Shown piece by piece: positions 54,297 to 64,000 of a DNA stretch of 64,000 nucleotides. Location of the stretch: contig CAUBDX010000005.1 in NCBI GenBank assembly GCA_958434805.1, positions 1-64,000 of the forward strand. The letters are read 5' to 3'. The DNA is from an uncultured Phocaeicola sp. Its GTDB lineage: Bacteria > Bacteroidota > Bacteroidia > Bacteroidales > Bacteroidaceae. Numbering within the stretch: the first letter of the stretch is position 1; each line of letters opens with the position of its first letter. Both the position numbers and the translations under genes were made by a program. The notes under the pieces were generated by a model, which saw only the letters and a list, made by a program, of their open reading frames with translations, did not search any database and was not told the DNA's origin.

Positions 54297-57200
54297 ATGA
54301 ACAAAAAGCTATTATTCTCCCTGTTACTGGCAGGAACAGCTTTCACCGGACATGCCGATGAGGCTAGGTTACTCCGTTTCCCCGCTACTAATGGCTCCGA
54401 CATTGTCTTTTCTTACGCCGGAGATCTGTACAAAGCACCTTTGAATGGAGGAGAAGCACAAAAGCTGACTTCCCATATCGGTTATGAAATGTTCGCACGT
54501 TTTTCTCCGGATGGAAAATCAATTGCTTTCACCGGTCAATATGACGGTAACACTGAAGTATATCTGATTCCAACCGATGGAGGCGAACCCCAACGGCTTA
54601 CCTATACAGCAACAAACAGCCGGGATGACTTAGGAGACCGAATGGGTCCCAATAACATTGTAATGACTTGGACACCTGATGGGAAAAACATAGTCTACCG
54701 CAATCGTATCAGTGACGGTTTCGATGGCAAGCTGTGGAGTATATCAAAAAACGGAGGAATGTCCGAAGTGATTCCATTACCCGAAGGAGGTTTTTGCAGC
54801 TATTCCCCCGATGGAAAAAAGCTGGCTTACAACCGGGTTATGCGAGAATTCCGTAATTGGAAATATTATCGCGGTGGCATGGCAGATGACATTTGGATTT
54901 ATGATCCGGCTGCCAAGAAAGTAGAGAATATCACCAATAATATTGCACAAGATATTATCCCTATGTGGATAGGAGAGGAAATCTACTTTATTTCCGATCG
55001 GGATCGCACCATGAATATCTTTGTTTATAATATCCGGACCAAACAAACTGAAAAAGTAACCCACTATACGGATTATGATGTAAAATTCCCCAGCAGTAAC
55101 GGACAAATAATTGTCTACGAACATGGAGGATACCTCTATAAACTGGATCCTAAAACGCGCAAATCAGAAAAAATCTCCATCACGCTGACTTCAGACAATA
55201 TCTATGCCCGAAAAGAAATGAAACGGGTAGCAGATAACCTGACTGCCGCCAGTCTTTCACCGGATGGGCACCGCCTGGCAGTAACTGCCCGCGGAGAGGT
55301 ATTCGATGTCCCTGCCGAAAAAGGGGTAACCCGTGATATCACCCGCACCCCGGGAGCCAATGAACGGGAAGGAGAATGGAGTCCGAACGGTAAACAAATA
55401 GCCTATATCAGTGACCGTACCGGTGAAACTGAAATCTGGCTGCAATCTGTCGAAGGGGGTGATCCCATCCAACTGACCCAAAACAATGATACTTATATCC
55501 GCCAACTGATGTGGAGCCCGGACAGCAAGAAAATACTTTATACCGACCGTAAAAACCGTATCGTAGAAGTTGATATTGCCTCAAAAGCGAAACGGACTGT
55601 CATGCAGAATCCGGAAGGAGAGTTCTATGAAGTAAACTATTCACCAGACAGCCAGTGGATTACCTATACTAAATCCGGAGCTAATAACATGAGTGTCATT
55701 TATGTATACCATCTGACTTCAGGTAAGGAATATCCGGTAACCGAAAAATGGTACAATTCTTCTTCACCTGTTTTCAGCACAGATGGAAAGTACCTCATAT
55801 TCAATTCTGAAAGGGACTTTAATCCCATTTACAGCCAGACAGAGTGGAACCATGCCTATAATCGTATGGGAGGAGTCTATATGGCCATGCTCGCCAATGA
55901 TACGCCATCACCTTTATTACCTTCGGATGAAATGGTCAGCATAGAACAACAGGCAACTGATGCTGTCAATAAAAAAACGGAAGCCACAAATAATGCAGTT
56001 AAAATTGATCCGGAAGGCTTGCCCGGAAGACTGATTAAACTGCCTTTACAAGCAGGTAACTACGATAATTTCTATTCAGACGGTAAAAAAGTGTGGTATG
56101 CCAGTGGTAGAAGTACCAAAGTATATGATTTGACCGAACAAAAAGAAGAAACCGTGGCCGAAGGAGCATATATGGATGTAGCTGCCAATCATAGGAAAGC
56201 ATTGTTCTTTAAAGGAAATAATCTGTATATCTGTGATTTTCCATGCACTAAAGCCTCATTGGAAGAGAACGTCAACTTGGATGACATGATTGCTCCCATT
56301 GACTACAGTCAGGAATGGGCTCAGATATTCGATGAAACATGGCGGGCTTTCCGTGACGGATTCTATCTGGAAAATATGCATGGAGCAGATTGGAAAGGAA
56401 TTAAAGAAAAATATGCTGTATTAGTTCCCCATGCAAAAACCCGTCTGGACTTGAACTATATCATCGGTGAGATGATTGCCGAGCTGGCTTGCGGACACGC
56501 TTATGTGAATCCGGGTGAAATAAAAGGTCCCGAACGTATTCCAATGGGATTGCTGGGAGCTGAACTGAGTCGTGACAAGAGTGGTTTCTACCGTATTGAC
56601 AAAATTCTACCGGGTGCAATTTACAGTCAGAAACTGCGTTCTCCCCTTACAGAACCGGGTATCGGAGTAAAAGAAGGAGATTATATCACAGCTATTGATG
56701 GCATTTCAACAGCTACTGTTGATAACATTTACAGTCTGCTGGCAGGCAAAGCCAATGTCTTGACTGAACTAAGCATAAACCGTACCGCATCAAGTAAAGG
56801 AGCACGTAAAGTAGTCATTAAACCATTAGACAATGAATACCCATTGTATCATTATAACTGGGTACAGAATAATATCAAAAAAGTGGAAGAAGCAACTAAT
56901 GGCCGTGTAGGCTATGTCTACATTCCCGATATGGGACCGGACGGCCTGAATGAATTCGCCCGCTACTTCTATCCCCAACTCGATAAAGAAGCCTTGATTA
57001 TTGATGACCGTGCCAATGGAGGTGGTAATGTATCTCCAATGATTATCGAACGTTTGCTTCGTGAACCCTATCGCCTGACCATGCGTCGTGGATCAACTAA
57101 AATCGGTACCATTCCTGATGCAACACTAGTGGGTCCGAAAGTATTGCTGATCAATAAATACTCGGCTTCAGACGGTGACTTGTTCCCATGGAGTTTCAAG

Positions 57201-57521
57201 GCAAATAAAATCGGTAAAGTTATCGGTACTCGTACATGGGGTGGCATTGTCGGTATCAGTGGTCCGTTACCTTATATGGATGGTACGGATGTGCGTGTTC
57301 CGTTCTTTACCAATTATGATGCAAAGACCGGTCAATGGATAGTAGAAAATCATGGAGTGGACCCTGATATTCTGATTGATAATGATCCGGTAAAAGAACA
57401 GTCAGGTGAAGACCAGCAGTTGAATAAAGCTATTGAAGTAATTCTACAAGAGCTGAAGGATCGCAAACCGTTACCTTCTGTTCCGGCTCCGAGAACTTAT
57501 AAAGATTTGGGAGTGGAATAA
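54297..57521 (+). CDS. Tricorn-like S41 peptidase, exported, canonical nucleophile
   Basis: A 1074-residue protein with signal peptide ('MNKKLLFSLLLAGTAFTGHA'), PD40 propeller repeats ('SPDGKSIAFTGQYDGNTEV', 'SPDGHRLAVTARGEVFDV', 'SPNGKQIAYISDRTGETEI'), tricorn C1 domain, PDZ (about 740-830) and S41 domain. The likely catalytic set is complete: His in 'ELACGHAYVNP', S958-D959 in 'YSASDGDLFPW', Glu in 'VENHGVDPDI'. The Asp after the Ser sets P1 preference in tricorn. Probably a periplasmic peptidase. It stands alone between the two polysaccharide loci, with its own promoter and terminator. Confidence 0.9.
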   Translation: MNKKLLFSLLLAGTAFTGHADEARLLRFPATNGSDIVFSYAGDLYKAPLNGGEAQKLTSHIGYEMFARFSPDGKSIAFTGQYDGNTEVYLIPTDGGEPQRLTYTATNSRDDLGDRMGPNNIVMTWTPDGKNIVYRNRISDGFDGKLWSISKNGGMSEVIPLPEGGFCSYSPDGKKLAYNRVMREFRNWKYYRGGMADDIWIYDPAAKKVENITNNIAQDIIPMWIGEEIYFISDRDRTMNIFVYNIRTKQTEKVTHYTDYDVKFPSSNGQIIVYEHGGYLYKLDPKTRKSEKISITLTSDNIYARKEMKRVADNLTAASLSPDGHRLAVTARGEVFDVPAEKGVTRDITRTPGANEREGEWSPNGKQIAYISDRTGETEIWLQSVEGGDPIQLTQNNDTYIRQLMWSPDSKKILYTDRKNRIVEVDIASKAKRTVMQNPEGEFYEVNYSPDSQWITYTKSGANNMSVIYVYHLTSGKEYPVTEKWYNSSSPVFSTDGKYLIFNSERDFNPIYSQTEWNHAYNRMGGVYMAMLANDTPSPLLPSDEMVSIEQQATDAVNKKTEATNNAVKIDPEGLPGRLIKLPLQAGNYDNFYSDGKKVWYASGRSTKVYDLTEQKEETVAEGAYMDVAANHRKALFFKGNNLYICDFPCTKASLEENVNLDDMIAPIDYSQEWAQIFDETWRAFRDGFYLENMHGADWKGIKEKYAVLVPHAKTRLDLNYIIGEMIAELACGHAYVNPGEIKGPERIPMGLLGAELSRDKSGFYRIDKILPGAIYSQKLRSPLTEPGIGVKEGDYITAIDGISTATVDNIYSLLAGKANVLTELSINRTASSKGARKVVIKPLDNEYPLYHYNWVQNNIKKVEEATNGRVGYVYIPDMGPDGLNEFARYFYPQLDKEALIIDDRANGGGNVSPMIIERLLREPYRLTMRRGSTKIGTIPDATLVGPKVLLINKYSASDGDLFPWSFKANKIGKVIGTRTWGGIVGISGPLPYMDGTDVRVPFFTNYDAKTGQWIVENHGVDPDILIDNDPVKEQSGEDQQLNKAIEVILQELKDRKPLPSVPAPRTYKDLGVE

Positions 57522-57540
57522 AAAATCATTCTTTTTAACA

Positions 57541-57571
57541 AAGCCCGTAGCTATCATTAAGCTACGGGCTT
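57541..57571 (+). terminator. Terminator after the second tricorn-like gene
   Basis: AAGCCCGTAGCT/AGCTACGGGCTT, 12-bp perfect stem with a 7-nt loop; the following T-tract is broken. It may also serve the converging SusD operon. Confidence 0.78.
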
Positions 57572-57587
57572 ATCTATGTATAATTTT

Positions 57588-59378
57588 TTAATATAATGGA
57601 TTTTGTATCAACAAATCATTTTTCTGCATTTCATCTAGATAAATAGGGAGTAAATAAGACTTATCATTCCATTTTCTCTCCTGCACATCAATAATGGAAT
57701 AATTAGGCTCTGTAGCTCCATAAGGATAGCGAATATCTATTCCCTGAACATTCTTAATCACTTCAGGTGCAATCATCCAACGGCGGATATCAAAATAACG
57801 ATGTTGTTCATAAGCTAATTCTATTTTACGTTCATTACGATAATGCTCTTTCAAGACATCTCCCGTTTCAGAATTTGGTATATCAGGCATTCCCGCTCTT
57901 TTACGAATCATATTGATATACTTACGAGCTTCAACATCTTCACCTAATTCTATGCATGCTTCAGCATAATTCAACAAAACTTCAGCATAACGTATCTGAC
58001 GCCAAGGATAAGGTTGTTTATCATACTGATGATTAACTGAAGGGTCTAAAAATTTACGCATATAATATCCTGTGTAAGAACCATTCCAATCTTCAATAGG
58101 GCCTTGGCGAGTATCTAAGCCTGGTGTATAACTTCCATCTGACTGCTGATAATAAGCAGTTTGTACTATTCCTTCAGGATCACTACCTACTGTATCATCC
58201 GGACGTTGACGCCAATAAGAACCATTATACATAATAGAAGCATAGAAGCGAGGATCTCGATTTTGATAAGGGTAAGCTGCTTGTTGTGGATTATCCCAAC
58301 TAAATTTACTACCATCTGCCATTTCGTAAGAATCAACTAATTGTCCTGTAGGAGTATTTCCACCCCAACCATGAAAACCATTAGGACTATTGAACAAACC
58401 AACACGAGGCAATTGAAAATCACTGCTATTATGATTTACATAATCATAATATTGTACCATAATATCTTCATCCGAATTATGACACAAGAAAATATCAGCA
58501 TAGTTTTGAGTAGCTTCCTCTCTATTTTTCCATCCTCCATTTTCACCATACAGATGATATATACCTAAATCCATAACAGCTTTAGCAGCCTTTTTAGCCC
58601 GTTGCCAACGTTCCGTACGATCACCTCCCACATACCCTATAAGTTCAGGATGCTCATAACCGGATGCCCATAAAGACTGAGAAACAAATAAGTCACTAGC
58701 CGCATAAAGCAGGACACGGGCTTTCAAAGCCATAGCAGCACCTTTTGTTGCACGGGCTTTATCTCCGTTCAAAGGCAAAATAGAAGCTGCTTCATCTAAA
58801 TCTTTCACAATAAAATCTACCGTTTCTTCAAACGTATTACGAGCTACGAGTAAATCATCAGAAGGAGTAAAAGATTTCTCAATCAAAGGGACACCACCCC
58901 ATTGGCTCAACAACCAATAATAAAAATAAGCACGTAAATAATGCACTTCACCTTTCAATTTATCGACAACATCTCCTTCTAAAGCATATTTCTCTGCATT
59001 TTCAAAAAAGATATTACAGGCACGGATATTTTTATAAAGATTGGTCCAAGTTATATTATGGAAGGTTATAATCCAAAAATTAGGAGCAAGAATACCTTGA
59101 TAACTAGGACTCAATTCACTCATCACTACTGGCTGGCTCTCCCATGCCCAAACCTCCATTGACTCATCGCACAAAGAAGAAAGCATTACGGTATGAAATC
59201 CCCATTTCTGTCCCTCGTAAATATTATTAACAAAAGAAGTTATTAATGATTCATCCGTCCAGACAACTGCATCTGAATAACGGTCTACTGGATCCACATC
59301 CAAAAAATCATCATTGCATGCTGTTAGCATAAGACATAGCAATACAAATAATCCATATAAACGTTTCATATTTTTCAT
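57588..59378 (-). CDS. SusD/RagB-family lipoprotein
   Basis: A 596-residue surface lipoprotein (lipobox 'LCLMLTAC', then 'NDDFLDVDPVDRYSDAVVW'). Typical family blocks: 'GEVHYLRAYFYYWLLSQWGG', 'RYAEVLLNYAEACIELG', 'INMIRKRAGMPDIPN' and 'RNERKIELAYEQHRYFDIRR'. Lies 5 bp after its SusC gene. The start could be either of two ATGs 9 bp apart. Confidence 0.94.
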   Translation of the reverse strand: MKNMKRLYGLFVLLCLMLTACNDDFLDVDPVDRYSDAVVWTDESLITSFVNNIYEGQKWGFHTVMLSSLCDESMEVWAWESQPVVMSELSPSYQGILAPNFWIITFHNITWTNLYKNIRACNIFFENAEKYALEGDVVDKLKGEVHYLRAYFYYWLLSQWGGVPLIEKSFTPSDDLLVARNTFEETVDFIVKDLDEAASILPLNGDKARATKGAAMALKARVLLYAASDLFVSQSLWASGYEHPELIGYVGGDRTERWQRAKKAAKAVMDLGIYHLYGENGGWKNREEATQNYADIFLCHNSDEDIMVQYYDYVNHNSSDFQLPRVGLFNSPNGFHGWGGNTPTGQLVDSYEMADGSKFSWDNPQQAAYPYQNRDPRFYASIMYNGSYWRQRPDDTVGSDPEGIVQTAYYQQSDGSYTPGLDTRQGPIEDWNGSYTGYYMRKFLDPSVNHQYDKQPYPWRQIRYAEVLLNYAEACIELGEDVEARKYINMIRKRAGMPDIPNSETGDVLKEHYRNERKIELAYEQHRYFDIRRWMIAPEVIKNVQGIDIRYPYGATEPNYSIIDVQERKWNDKSYLLPIYLDEMQKNDLLIQNPLY

Positions 59379-59383
59379 TTTAT

Positions 59384-62300
59384 TTAAAAAGTAAGGTTTA
59401 CTCCAAAATTTATCACTTTATTCAACGGATAATTATATCCCGATCCGCTTGTGTTTTCGGGATCATAATCCTTCATATCAGGACTAATTGTCAGCAGGTT
59501 ATAAGCATTAATATAAACACGTAAATGTTCCACACCTATTTTCTTACTCCATATAGATGGTACAGTATATCCCAATTCTATATTCTTCAAACGTATATAA
59601 TCAGTTTTATGCAACCAGAATGTATTCTGCTGATTTATAAAATATTCATTACTTCGATTATAAGTACGAGGAAAATCGGCATCTGGGTTTTCCTCTGTCC
59701 AACGATTATCATAAAAACTTTTTAAGAAATTGGCAAAATCCCCCGACTCTGTCGTTTGATAAAAAACTCCTCCCATAGCACCTTGTAGTAAAAATGAAAG
59801 GTCAAAATCCTTATATCCTAAATCTACATTCAATCCACCTGTAAATCGTGGAGTACGACTCTTATCATTACGAACACGATCATTGCCATCTATCACATTG
59901 TCCCCATTTACATCTTTGAAAATAATATCCCCCGGACGTGCACCGGCCCAATGAGGATACGCATCTACAGCTGCTTGATCTTTAAATATGCCGATAGCTT
60001 CATAATAAAGTCCCGAATCGATAGGTTTGCCTGTGGACTTCTGCCATTCTGGAGTACCAGGTGCCTCATCCCAAAAAAGAATTTTATTTTTAGCATAAAC
60101 CCCATTCAAGTTTATACCCAACCGAAAATCTTTGAAATTTCTACGATAATCAATATTGAAATCTACCCCTTGATTTTGTACTTTCCCTAAGTTTTCATCA
60201 GGAAGTACCAATCCGGAAGTGCCCGGAACAGAAGCATTTCGTTTCCATAAAATATCACTGCGTTTATTATGAAAATAGTCAATAGTAAATGCCAAATCTC
60301 CATTCAAAAATTGTAAATCAAGACCTATATTCTTTTGTGTAGCTGTTTCCCAAGTCACATTTTGATTAGGAGCTACTCCTTCTTTCAATGCTTGGTTCAT
60401 CGTTGCACCATTATTAGTCAAATACATCAAATCATTGAAAGTATAGGAAGCCAAATACTGATAAGGATCAATCAAATCATTTCCTGTCTGTCCCCATGAT
60501 GCCCGTACTTTGGCAAAACTAATAAAGGGCAATTTCTTTTTGAAAAAATCTTCTTCAGATATTACATATCCTAATGAAATACCTGGAAAGAATCCGAATT
60601 TATTAGAACGATCAAAAATATAGGAACCTTGATAACGCCAAACAAACTCTGCCAAATATTTAGACTTATAAGCATAGTTCACACGACCAAAATAATTTAA
60701 ACGGGCTTCCTCATACCCTGTACCTGTATTATTCATTTCATCCTGACCACCAGCAAAAAGCTGGTCAATAGCGGCAGAAAGAAAATAACGACGATAAGCT
60801 TCAAATGAATCCCCCTTATCCGTGATACGTTCTACACCTGCTAGAATATTTACATCATGATCTTGAGCAAATGTATGGCTATAACTAGCGATACCACTCA
60901 ATAATACCCCCAAATTATCTTCCATTGATTCTGTCAGACGAGGATCACTAAACCCTTTCTTTCCTTCCACCAATAGGGGCTGGCCATTTTCATCCATCGA
61001 AGTCCCATCCCATGAATACAAATACCAAGGTTTTTGCCATATTTTACGAAAACGGAACGTCTTATCAAGTGACGCAGTAGCCTTCAAAGTCAATCCCTCC
61101 ACATAAGGCACCTTGATATTAACTCCGAAATCCCCATTTAACACATAACGCTTATCACGTTCATAACCAGTTTGATTGGTACATATAACTACCGGATTAT
61201 CACCAAATTCAATGTCGGGTCCCGGACGACCATCAGGCCAATAAGCCGGTGAATTAGGTTTAGATCGCATCAGCATACGGAAAATATTCTCTGCAGAACG
61301 GGTTGGATATTTCCGATCTTCCATTCTTCCTGTTACATTGACATAAGTATCAACATATTTATTAATTTTCATATCAAGATTCATCTTCAAGTCATACTGA
61401 TGGTAATTTGACCCACTATGACGATAAAATGCATCTTGTCCTTTGGCTGATACGCTAACAAAATATTTCACATTCTCTGTACCACCATCAATAGTAGCAT
61501 TGGCATAAGTTTGTGGAGACCATGATTTCAATGTTTCATTAAACCAGTCCGTATCCGGATGTCCCCAAGGATCGGAACCATCAGCATATAATCTAAGATC
61601 ATCTACCGTATAGCGCCCCTTATTACCGGCATACTTATCTATTTCATTCATCAAAGTGGCATATTCCACAGCATTGGTCATTTCCGGTATTACAGTAGGA
61701 GCAGCTATTCCATAATTATAAGTAAAACCTACTCTCGGCTTGCCTGCTTTTCCTCGTTTTGTTGTAATCAAAATAACTCCATTGGCAGCTTGAGCACCAT
61801 AAATAGCTGCTGAAGCATCTTTTAATACAGACATCGTTTCAATGGTACTTGGATCAATACGCTCCAAAGAACGTCCAGGTACTCCATCAACAACTACTAA
61901 CGGATCAGCTTTTCCAAAGGTATTAACCCCACGAACAGTAATAGTAGCACCATCATATCCTGGTTCTGAAGTGTTAGAAACAGCGACCACGCCCGGTAAA
62001 CGTCCAGCTAATCCTTGTGATACATTCGTTACTGGAGTTTTTGCCAGCTTCTCACCACCTACACTTGTTACAGAGCCGGATAATGTAGCTTTCTTTTGGG
62101 CCCCATACCCCACAATCACTACCTCATCTAATAATTCAGTATCTTCCTTCAAAAATATATCCAAAGATGTTTTTCCATTTATCGGAACTTCCTGAACTAA
62201 ATATCCCACATAAGAAATACGCAATACAGCTCCTTTAGGAACAGAAAGCGTAAAGTTACCATCCAAATCAGTTACAGTACCATTTGAAGTACCTATTTCC

Positions 62301-62437
62301 AAAATAGAAACCCCCATAAGAGCTTCTTTTAATTTAGAGTCTATCACCTTACCTTTTACAGTCTGGTTTTGCGCCCAAGCTGTATTGGATATACTCAATA
62401 CCAAAAACAGCAATAAAACAAAACGAAATGTTTTCAT
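59384..62437 (-). CDS. SusC/RagA TonB-dependent transporter
   Basis: A 1017-residue outer-membrane transporter: signal peptide ('MKTFRFVLLLFLVLSISNTA'), carboxypeptidase-regulatory-like domain ('VKGKVIDSKLKEALMGVSIL'), 'LDEVVIVGYGAQKKATLSGS', plug with 'VLKDASAAIYGAQAANGVI', and barrel ending 'NKVINFGVNLTF'. Unlike the transporter at 48867 it has no STN domain, so it is not under a FecR system. Start ATG 62437 keeps the signal at the N-terminus. 33 bp after the GH2 gene. Confidence 0.95.
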   Translation of the reverse strand: MKTFRFVLLLFLVLSISNTAWAQNQTVKGKVIDSKLKEALMGVSILEIGTSNGTVTDLDGNFTLSVPKGAVLRISYVGYLVQEVPINGKTSLDIFLKEDTELLDEVVIVGYGAQKKATLSGSVTSVGGEKLAKTPVTNVSQGLAGRLPGVVAVSNTSEPGYDGATITVRGVNTFGKADPLVVVDGVPGRSLERIDPSTIETMSVLKDASAAIYGAQAANGVILITTKRGKAGKPRVGFTYNYGIAAPTVIPEMTNAVEYATLMNEIDKYAGNKGRYTVDDLRLYADGSDPWGHPDTDWFNETLKSWSPQTYANATIDGGTENVKYFVSVSAKGQDAFYRHSGSNYHQYDLKMNLDMKINKYVDTYVNVTGRMEDRKYPTRSAENIFRMLMRSKPNSPAYWPDGRPGPDIEFGDNPVVICTNQTGYERDKRYVLNGDFGVNIKVPYVEGLTLKATASLDKTFRFRKIWQKPWYLYSWDGTSMDENGQPLLVEGKKGFSDPRLTESMEDNLGVLLSGIASYSHTFAQDHDVNILAGVERITDKGDSFEAYRRYFLSAAIDQLFAGGQDEMNNTGTGYEEARLNYFGRVNYAYKSKYLAEFVWRYQGSYIFDRSNKFGFFPGISLGYVISEEDFFKKKLPFISFAKVRASWGQTGNDLIDPYQYLASYTFNDLMYLTNNGATMNQALKEGVAPNQNVTWETATQKNIGLDLQFLNGDLAFTIDYFHNKRSDILWKRNASVPGTSGLVLPDENLGKVQNQGVDFNIDYRRNFKDFRLGINLNGVYAKNKILFWDEAPGTPEWQKSTGKPIDSGLYYEAIGIFKDQAAVDAYPHWAGARPGDIIFKDVNGDNVIDGNDRVRNDKSRTPRFTGGLNVDLGYKDFDLSFLLQGAMGGVFYQTTESGDFANFLKSFYDNRWTEENPDADFPRTYNRSNEYFINQQNTFWLHKTDYIRLKNIELGYTVPSIWSKKIGVEHLRVYINAYNLLTISPDMKDYDPENTSGSGYNYPLNKVINFGVNLTF

Positions 62438-62470
62438 ACTATTATATTTAGAATTAAACAAAAGTTATTA

Positions 62471-64000
62471 TTATTTACTTGTACGAATGGATACAGTAGC
62501 CGGAACCAATCCGGGAGAAGCCACTTTCAACATTATCTTACCTTCTTTCCGTGTACTTTTTACTACCACTATAGCACGCCCTTTCCATGCTTTCCGCTGA
62601 TAACCGATATAGCTATCCGTGTCTTTTAAATCAGCATTTCCCACAGCCACTATAGTACCTGCCCCTTTCACTTCAAAAGTTAATTGATTATCAGCATTCG
62701 GCTCCAGAATGCCTTCCTTATCTAATATTTCTACTGTGATAAAACTCAAATCCTGACCATTTGCCTTTATTTTTGTACGATCGGCCGTTAATTGAATTTT
62801 CACAGGTTTTCCGGCAGTCTGTAAGATCGTTTTCTCTATTTCTATCTCGGATTCCACACCTACCGCCTTCAATATTCCTGGCTCGTATGAAATAGGAAAG
62901 ACTGCTTTGAATTGCTGTTCCTGTCCTGTAAATTGCTCGCCTATCAGCTTATCATTCAAATACAGACGTACTTTGGGATATCGGGAATAAATCTCTACCT
63001 CTATTTCTTTTCCTTCATGTCCCGGCCAATTCCAGCTTTCCCAAGTAGGCCAGACAGACCATAAGGTTTCCTTCACCTTACCATAATAATTATCCGGCTC
63101 TTTTACAGCCAAATAAAGTTTCTTATCAGGATTATACAACAAGTCACGATAATGTGATATAGGCTTTCTCCAACCTGTTAAATCAATATCTCCACAATAG
63201 GCCCCATGCCAAGGATAATGGTTACGTTGATAGTGTTCACCTTCCGATTCACCTGCATAATAAAATCGCCCGATACCCGATTCACCTAAATAATCAATAG
63301 CTGTCCAAACAAAATCACCAATAATATAATCATGATCATTAACCAATGACCAATTGGCAAAAACGTCTCGTGGGTAAGATTCAGTTTGCATAATAACACG
63401 GGAAGGTACACGCTGATGATCAACCGACGCTCGATGCAGCAAATAATTATATCCCACTATTTCATGCACGGCAGCCAATGGATCATATATTTCCCAGTCA
63501 TTATCCCAAGCAGCTAAAGCAGAAGTTACCGGACGACTGGGATCAAACTTATGTACATAGTCGGCCAACTTTCGAGCTGTAGTGACCACTTCCAATTTTT
63601 TACGCTCAATTACTTCATTACCAATACTCCAACAAAAAATAGAAGGATGATTGCGGTCACGAAGTACCATGGATTCGATATCCCGTTGCCACCATTGATC
63701 AAAAAGAATAGAATAGTCATATTGATTCTTACTGTCACGCCAACCGTCAAAGGTTTCATCTATAACCAATAATCCGAGACGATCACAGGCATGGAGGAAC
63801 TCTTCTGAAGGAATATTATGCGAAGTACGTACCGCATTAAATCCCGCAGCCTTCATTAATTCTACTTTCCGTTCTTCAGCACGATCATAAGCCGCTGCCC
63901 CCAGACAACCGTTGTCATGATGTAAACATCCACCATTTAAAATAATTCTCTTGCCATTCAAGAATAATCCTTGTTCAGCCGAATAAGTAACCGTCCGAAT
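62471..64000 (-). CDS. GH2 glycoside hydrolase, 5' end outside the window
   Basis: 509 residues visible of a longer protein (beta-galactosidase or glucuronidase type). The barrel begins near 'GLFLNGKRIILNGGCLHHDN' and 'AAGFNAVRTSHNIPSEEF'. Acid/base Glu is in 'FCWSIGNEV' and the nucleophile Glu is in 'IMQTESYPRDVF'. C-terminal DUF4982-like and Ig-like domains follow ('PKVRLYLNDKLIGEQF', 'ITVEILDKEGILEPNADN'). The frame is open to the edge, so an apparent start at 63961 (a TTG) is not the true one. First visible gene of the GH2-SusC-SusD operon. Confidence 0.92.
   Translation of the reverse strand: MRTVTYSAEQGLFLNGKRIILNGGCLHHDNGCLGAAAYDRAEERKVELMKAAGFNAVRTSHNIPSEEFLHACDRLGLLVIDETFDGWRDSKNQYDYSILFDQWWQRDIESMVLRDRNHPSIFCWSIGNEVIERKKLEVVTTARKLADYVHKFDPSRPVTSALAAWDNDWEIYDPLAAVHEIVGYNYLLHRASVDHQRVPSRVIMQTESYPRDVFANWSLVNDHDYIIGDFVWTAIDYLGESGIGRFYYAGESEGEHYQRNHYPWHGAYCGDIDLTGWRKPISHYRDLLYNPDKKLYLAVKEPDNYYGKVKETLWSVWPTWESWNWPGHEGKEIEVEIYSRYPKVRLYLNDKLIGEQFTGQEQQFKAVFPISYEPGILKAVGVESEIEIEKTILQTAGKPVKIQLTADRTKIKANGQDLSFITVEILDKEGILEPNADNQLTFEVKGAGTIVAVGNADLKDTDSYIGYQRKAWKGRAIVVVKSTRKEGKIMLKVASPGLVPATVSIRTSK

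Noticed and set aside
63959..63961. TTG at 63961 as the start of the GH2 gene
   Set aside because: The frame continues upstream to the window edge with typical GH2 sequence (TYSAEQGLFLNGK), so the start lies outside.

Overview
This window is chromosomal DNA of a gut Bacteroidales, most likely Bacteroides or Phocaeicola. The signs are two SusC/SusD pairs, an ECF sigma/FecR pair feeding a SusC with an STN domain, lipoprotein signals of the Bacteroidetes kind, many TAnnTTTG promoter boxes in place of sigma-70 -10 boxes, weak Shine-Dalgarno sites, and a conserved ftsX-DUF3098-uppP-truB-queA-folK cluster. The species is not fixed by anything I can see.

Layout. 0-19 kb is mostly housekeeping: a secreted GH20 hexosaminidase, mutS, a flavin reductase, tRNA-Gln(TTG), a tricorn-like protease, then a minus-strand block (metK, LOG, DUF4271, hemD, rnpA, yidD, tatD-like, tyrS). 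metK has a leader that folds like a SAM-II-type riboswitch. A plus-strand trio follows (MFS exporter, secreted endonuclease/phosphatase, acyltransferase). 19.3-31 kb is an AT-rich accessory island. It starts with an array of ATCACTAA/TTAGTGAT inverted repeats, then a membrane TPR/HTH regulator, a DUF3244 protein, and three tandem streptopain-like C10 lipoproteins. The middle C10 protein has lost its catalytic Cys, His and Trp. A last lipoprotein gene of this operon is split by a mobile element.

The mobile element (27028-30785, 3758 bp) is the most notable item. It is an IS1595-family transposon with 53-bp imperfect terminal inverted repeats, flanked by an exact 8-bp duplication (ATAAAAAA). 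Deleting the element and one duplication copy restores one continuous 264-codon reading frame, so the insertion is proven by the sequence. It carries a transposase, a 51-residue overlapping ORF, a minus-strand pair (lipoprotein plus three-helix membrane protein), and a Panacea-domain antitoxin overlapping a basic protein that is a candidate toxin.

31-43 kb returns to housekeeping: folK, queA, truB, uppP, DUF3098, ftsX and a methyltransferase; then PspC, FKBP, miaB, a short membrane-anchored protein, an acetyl-CoA hydrolase/transferase and a GH3 enzyme with a PA14 insert. 43-64 kb holds an ABC-F ATPase with a long structured leader, and a polysaccharide utilisation locus (sigma, FecR, SusC with STN, SusD, Ser-type sulfatase). 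A second tricorn-like protease with a canonical nucleophile motif follows, then part of a second locus (GH2, SusC, SusD) that runs off the right edge. Together these loci capture and degrade complex glycans and peptides at the outer membrane. All functional calls rest on motif recognition by eye.
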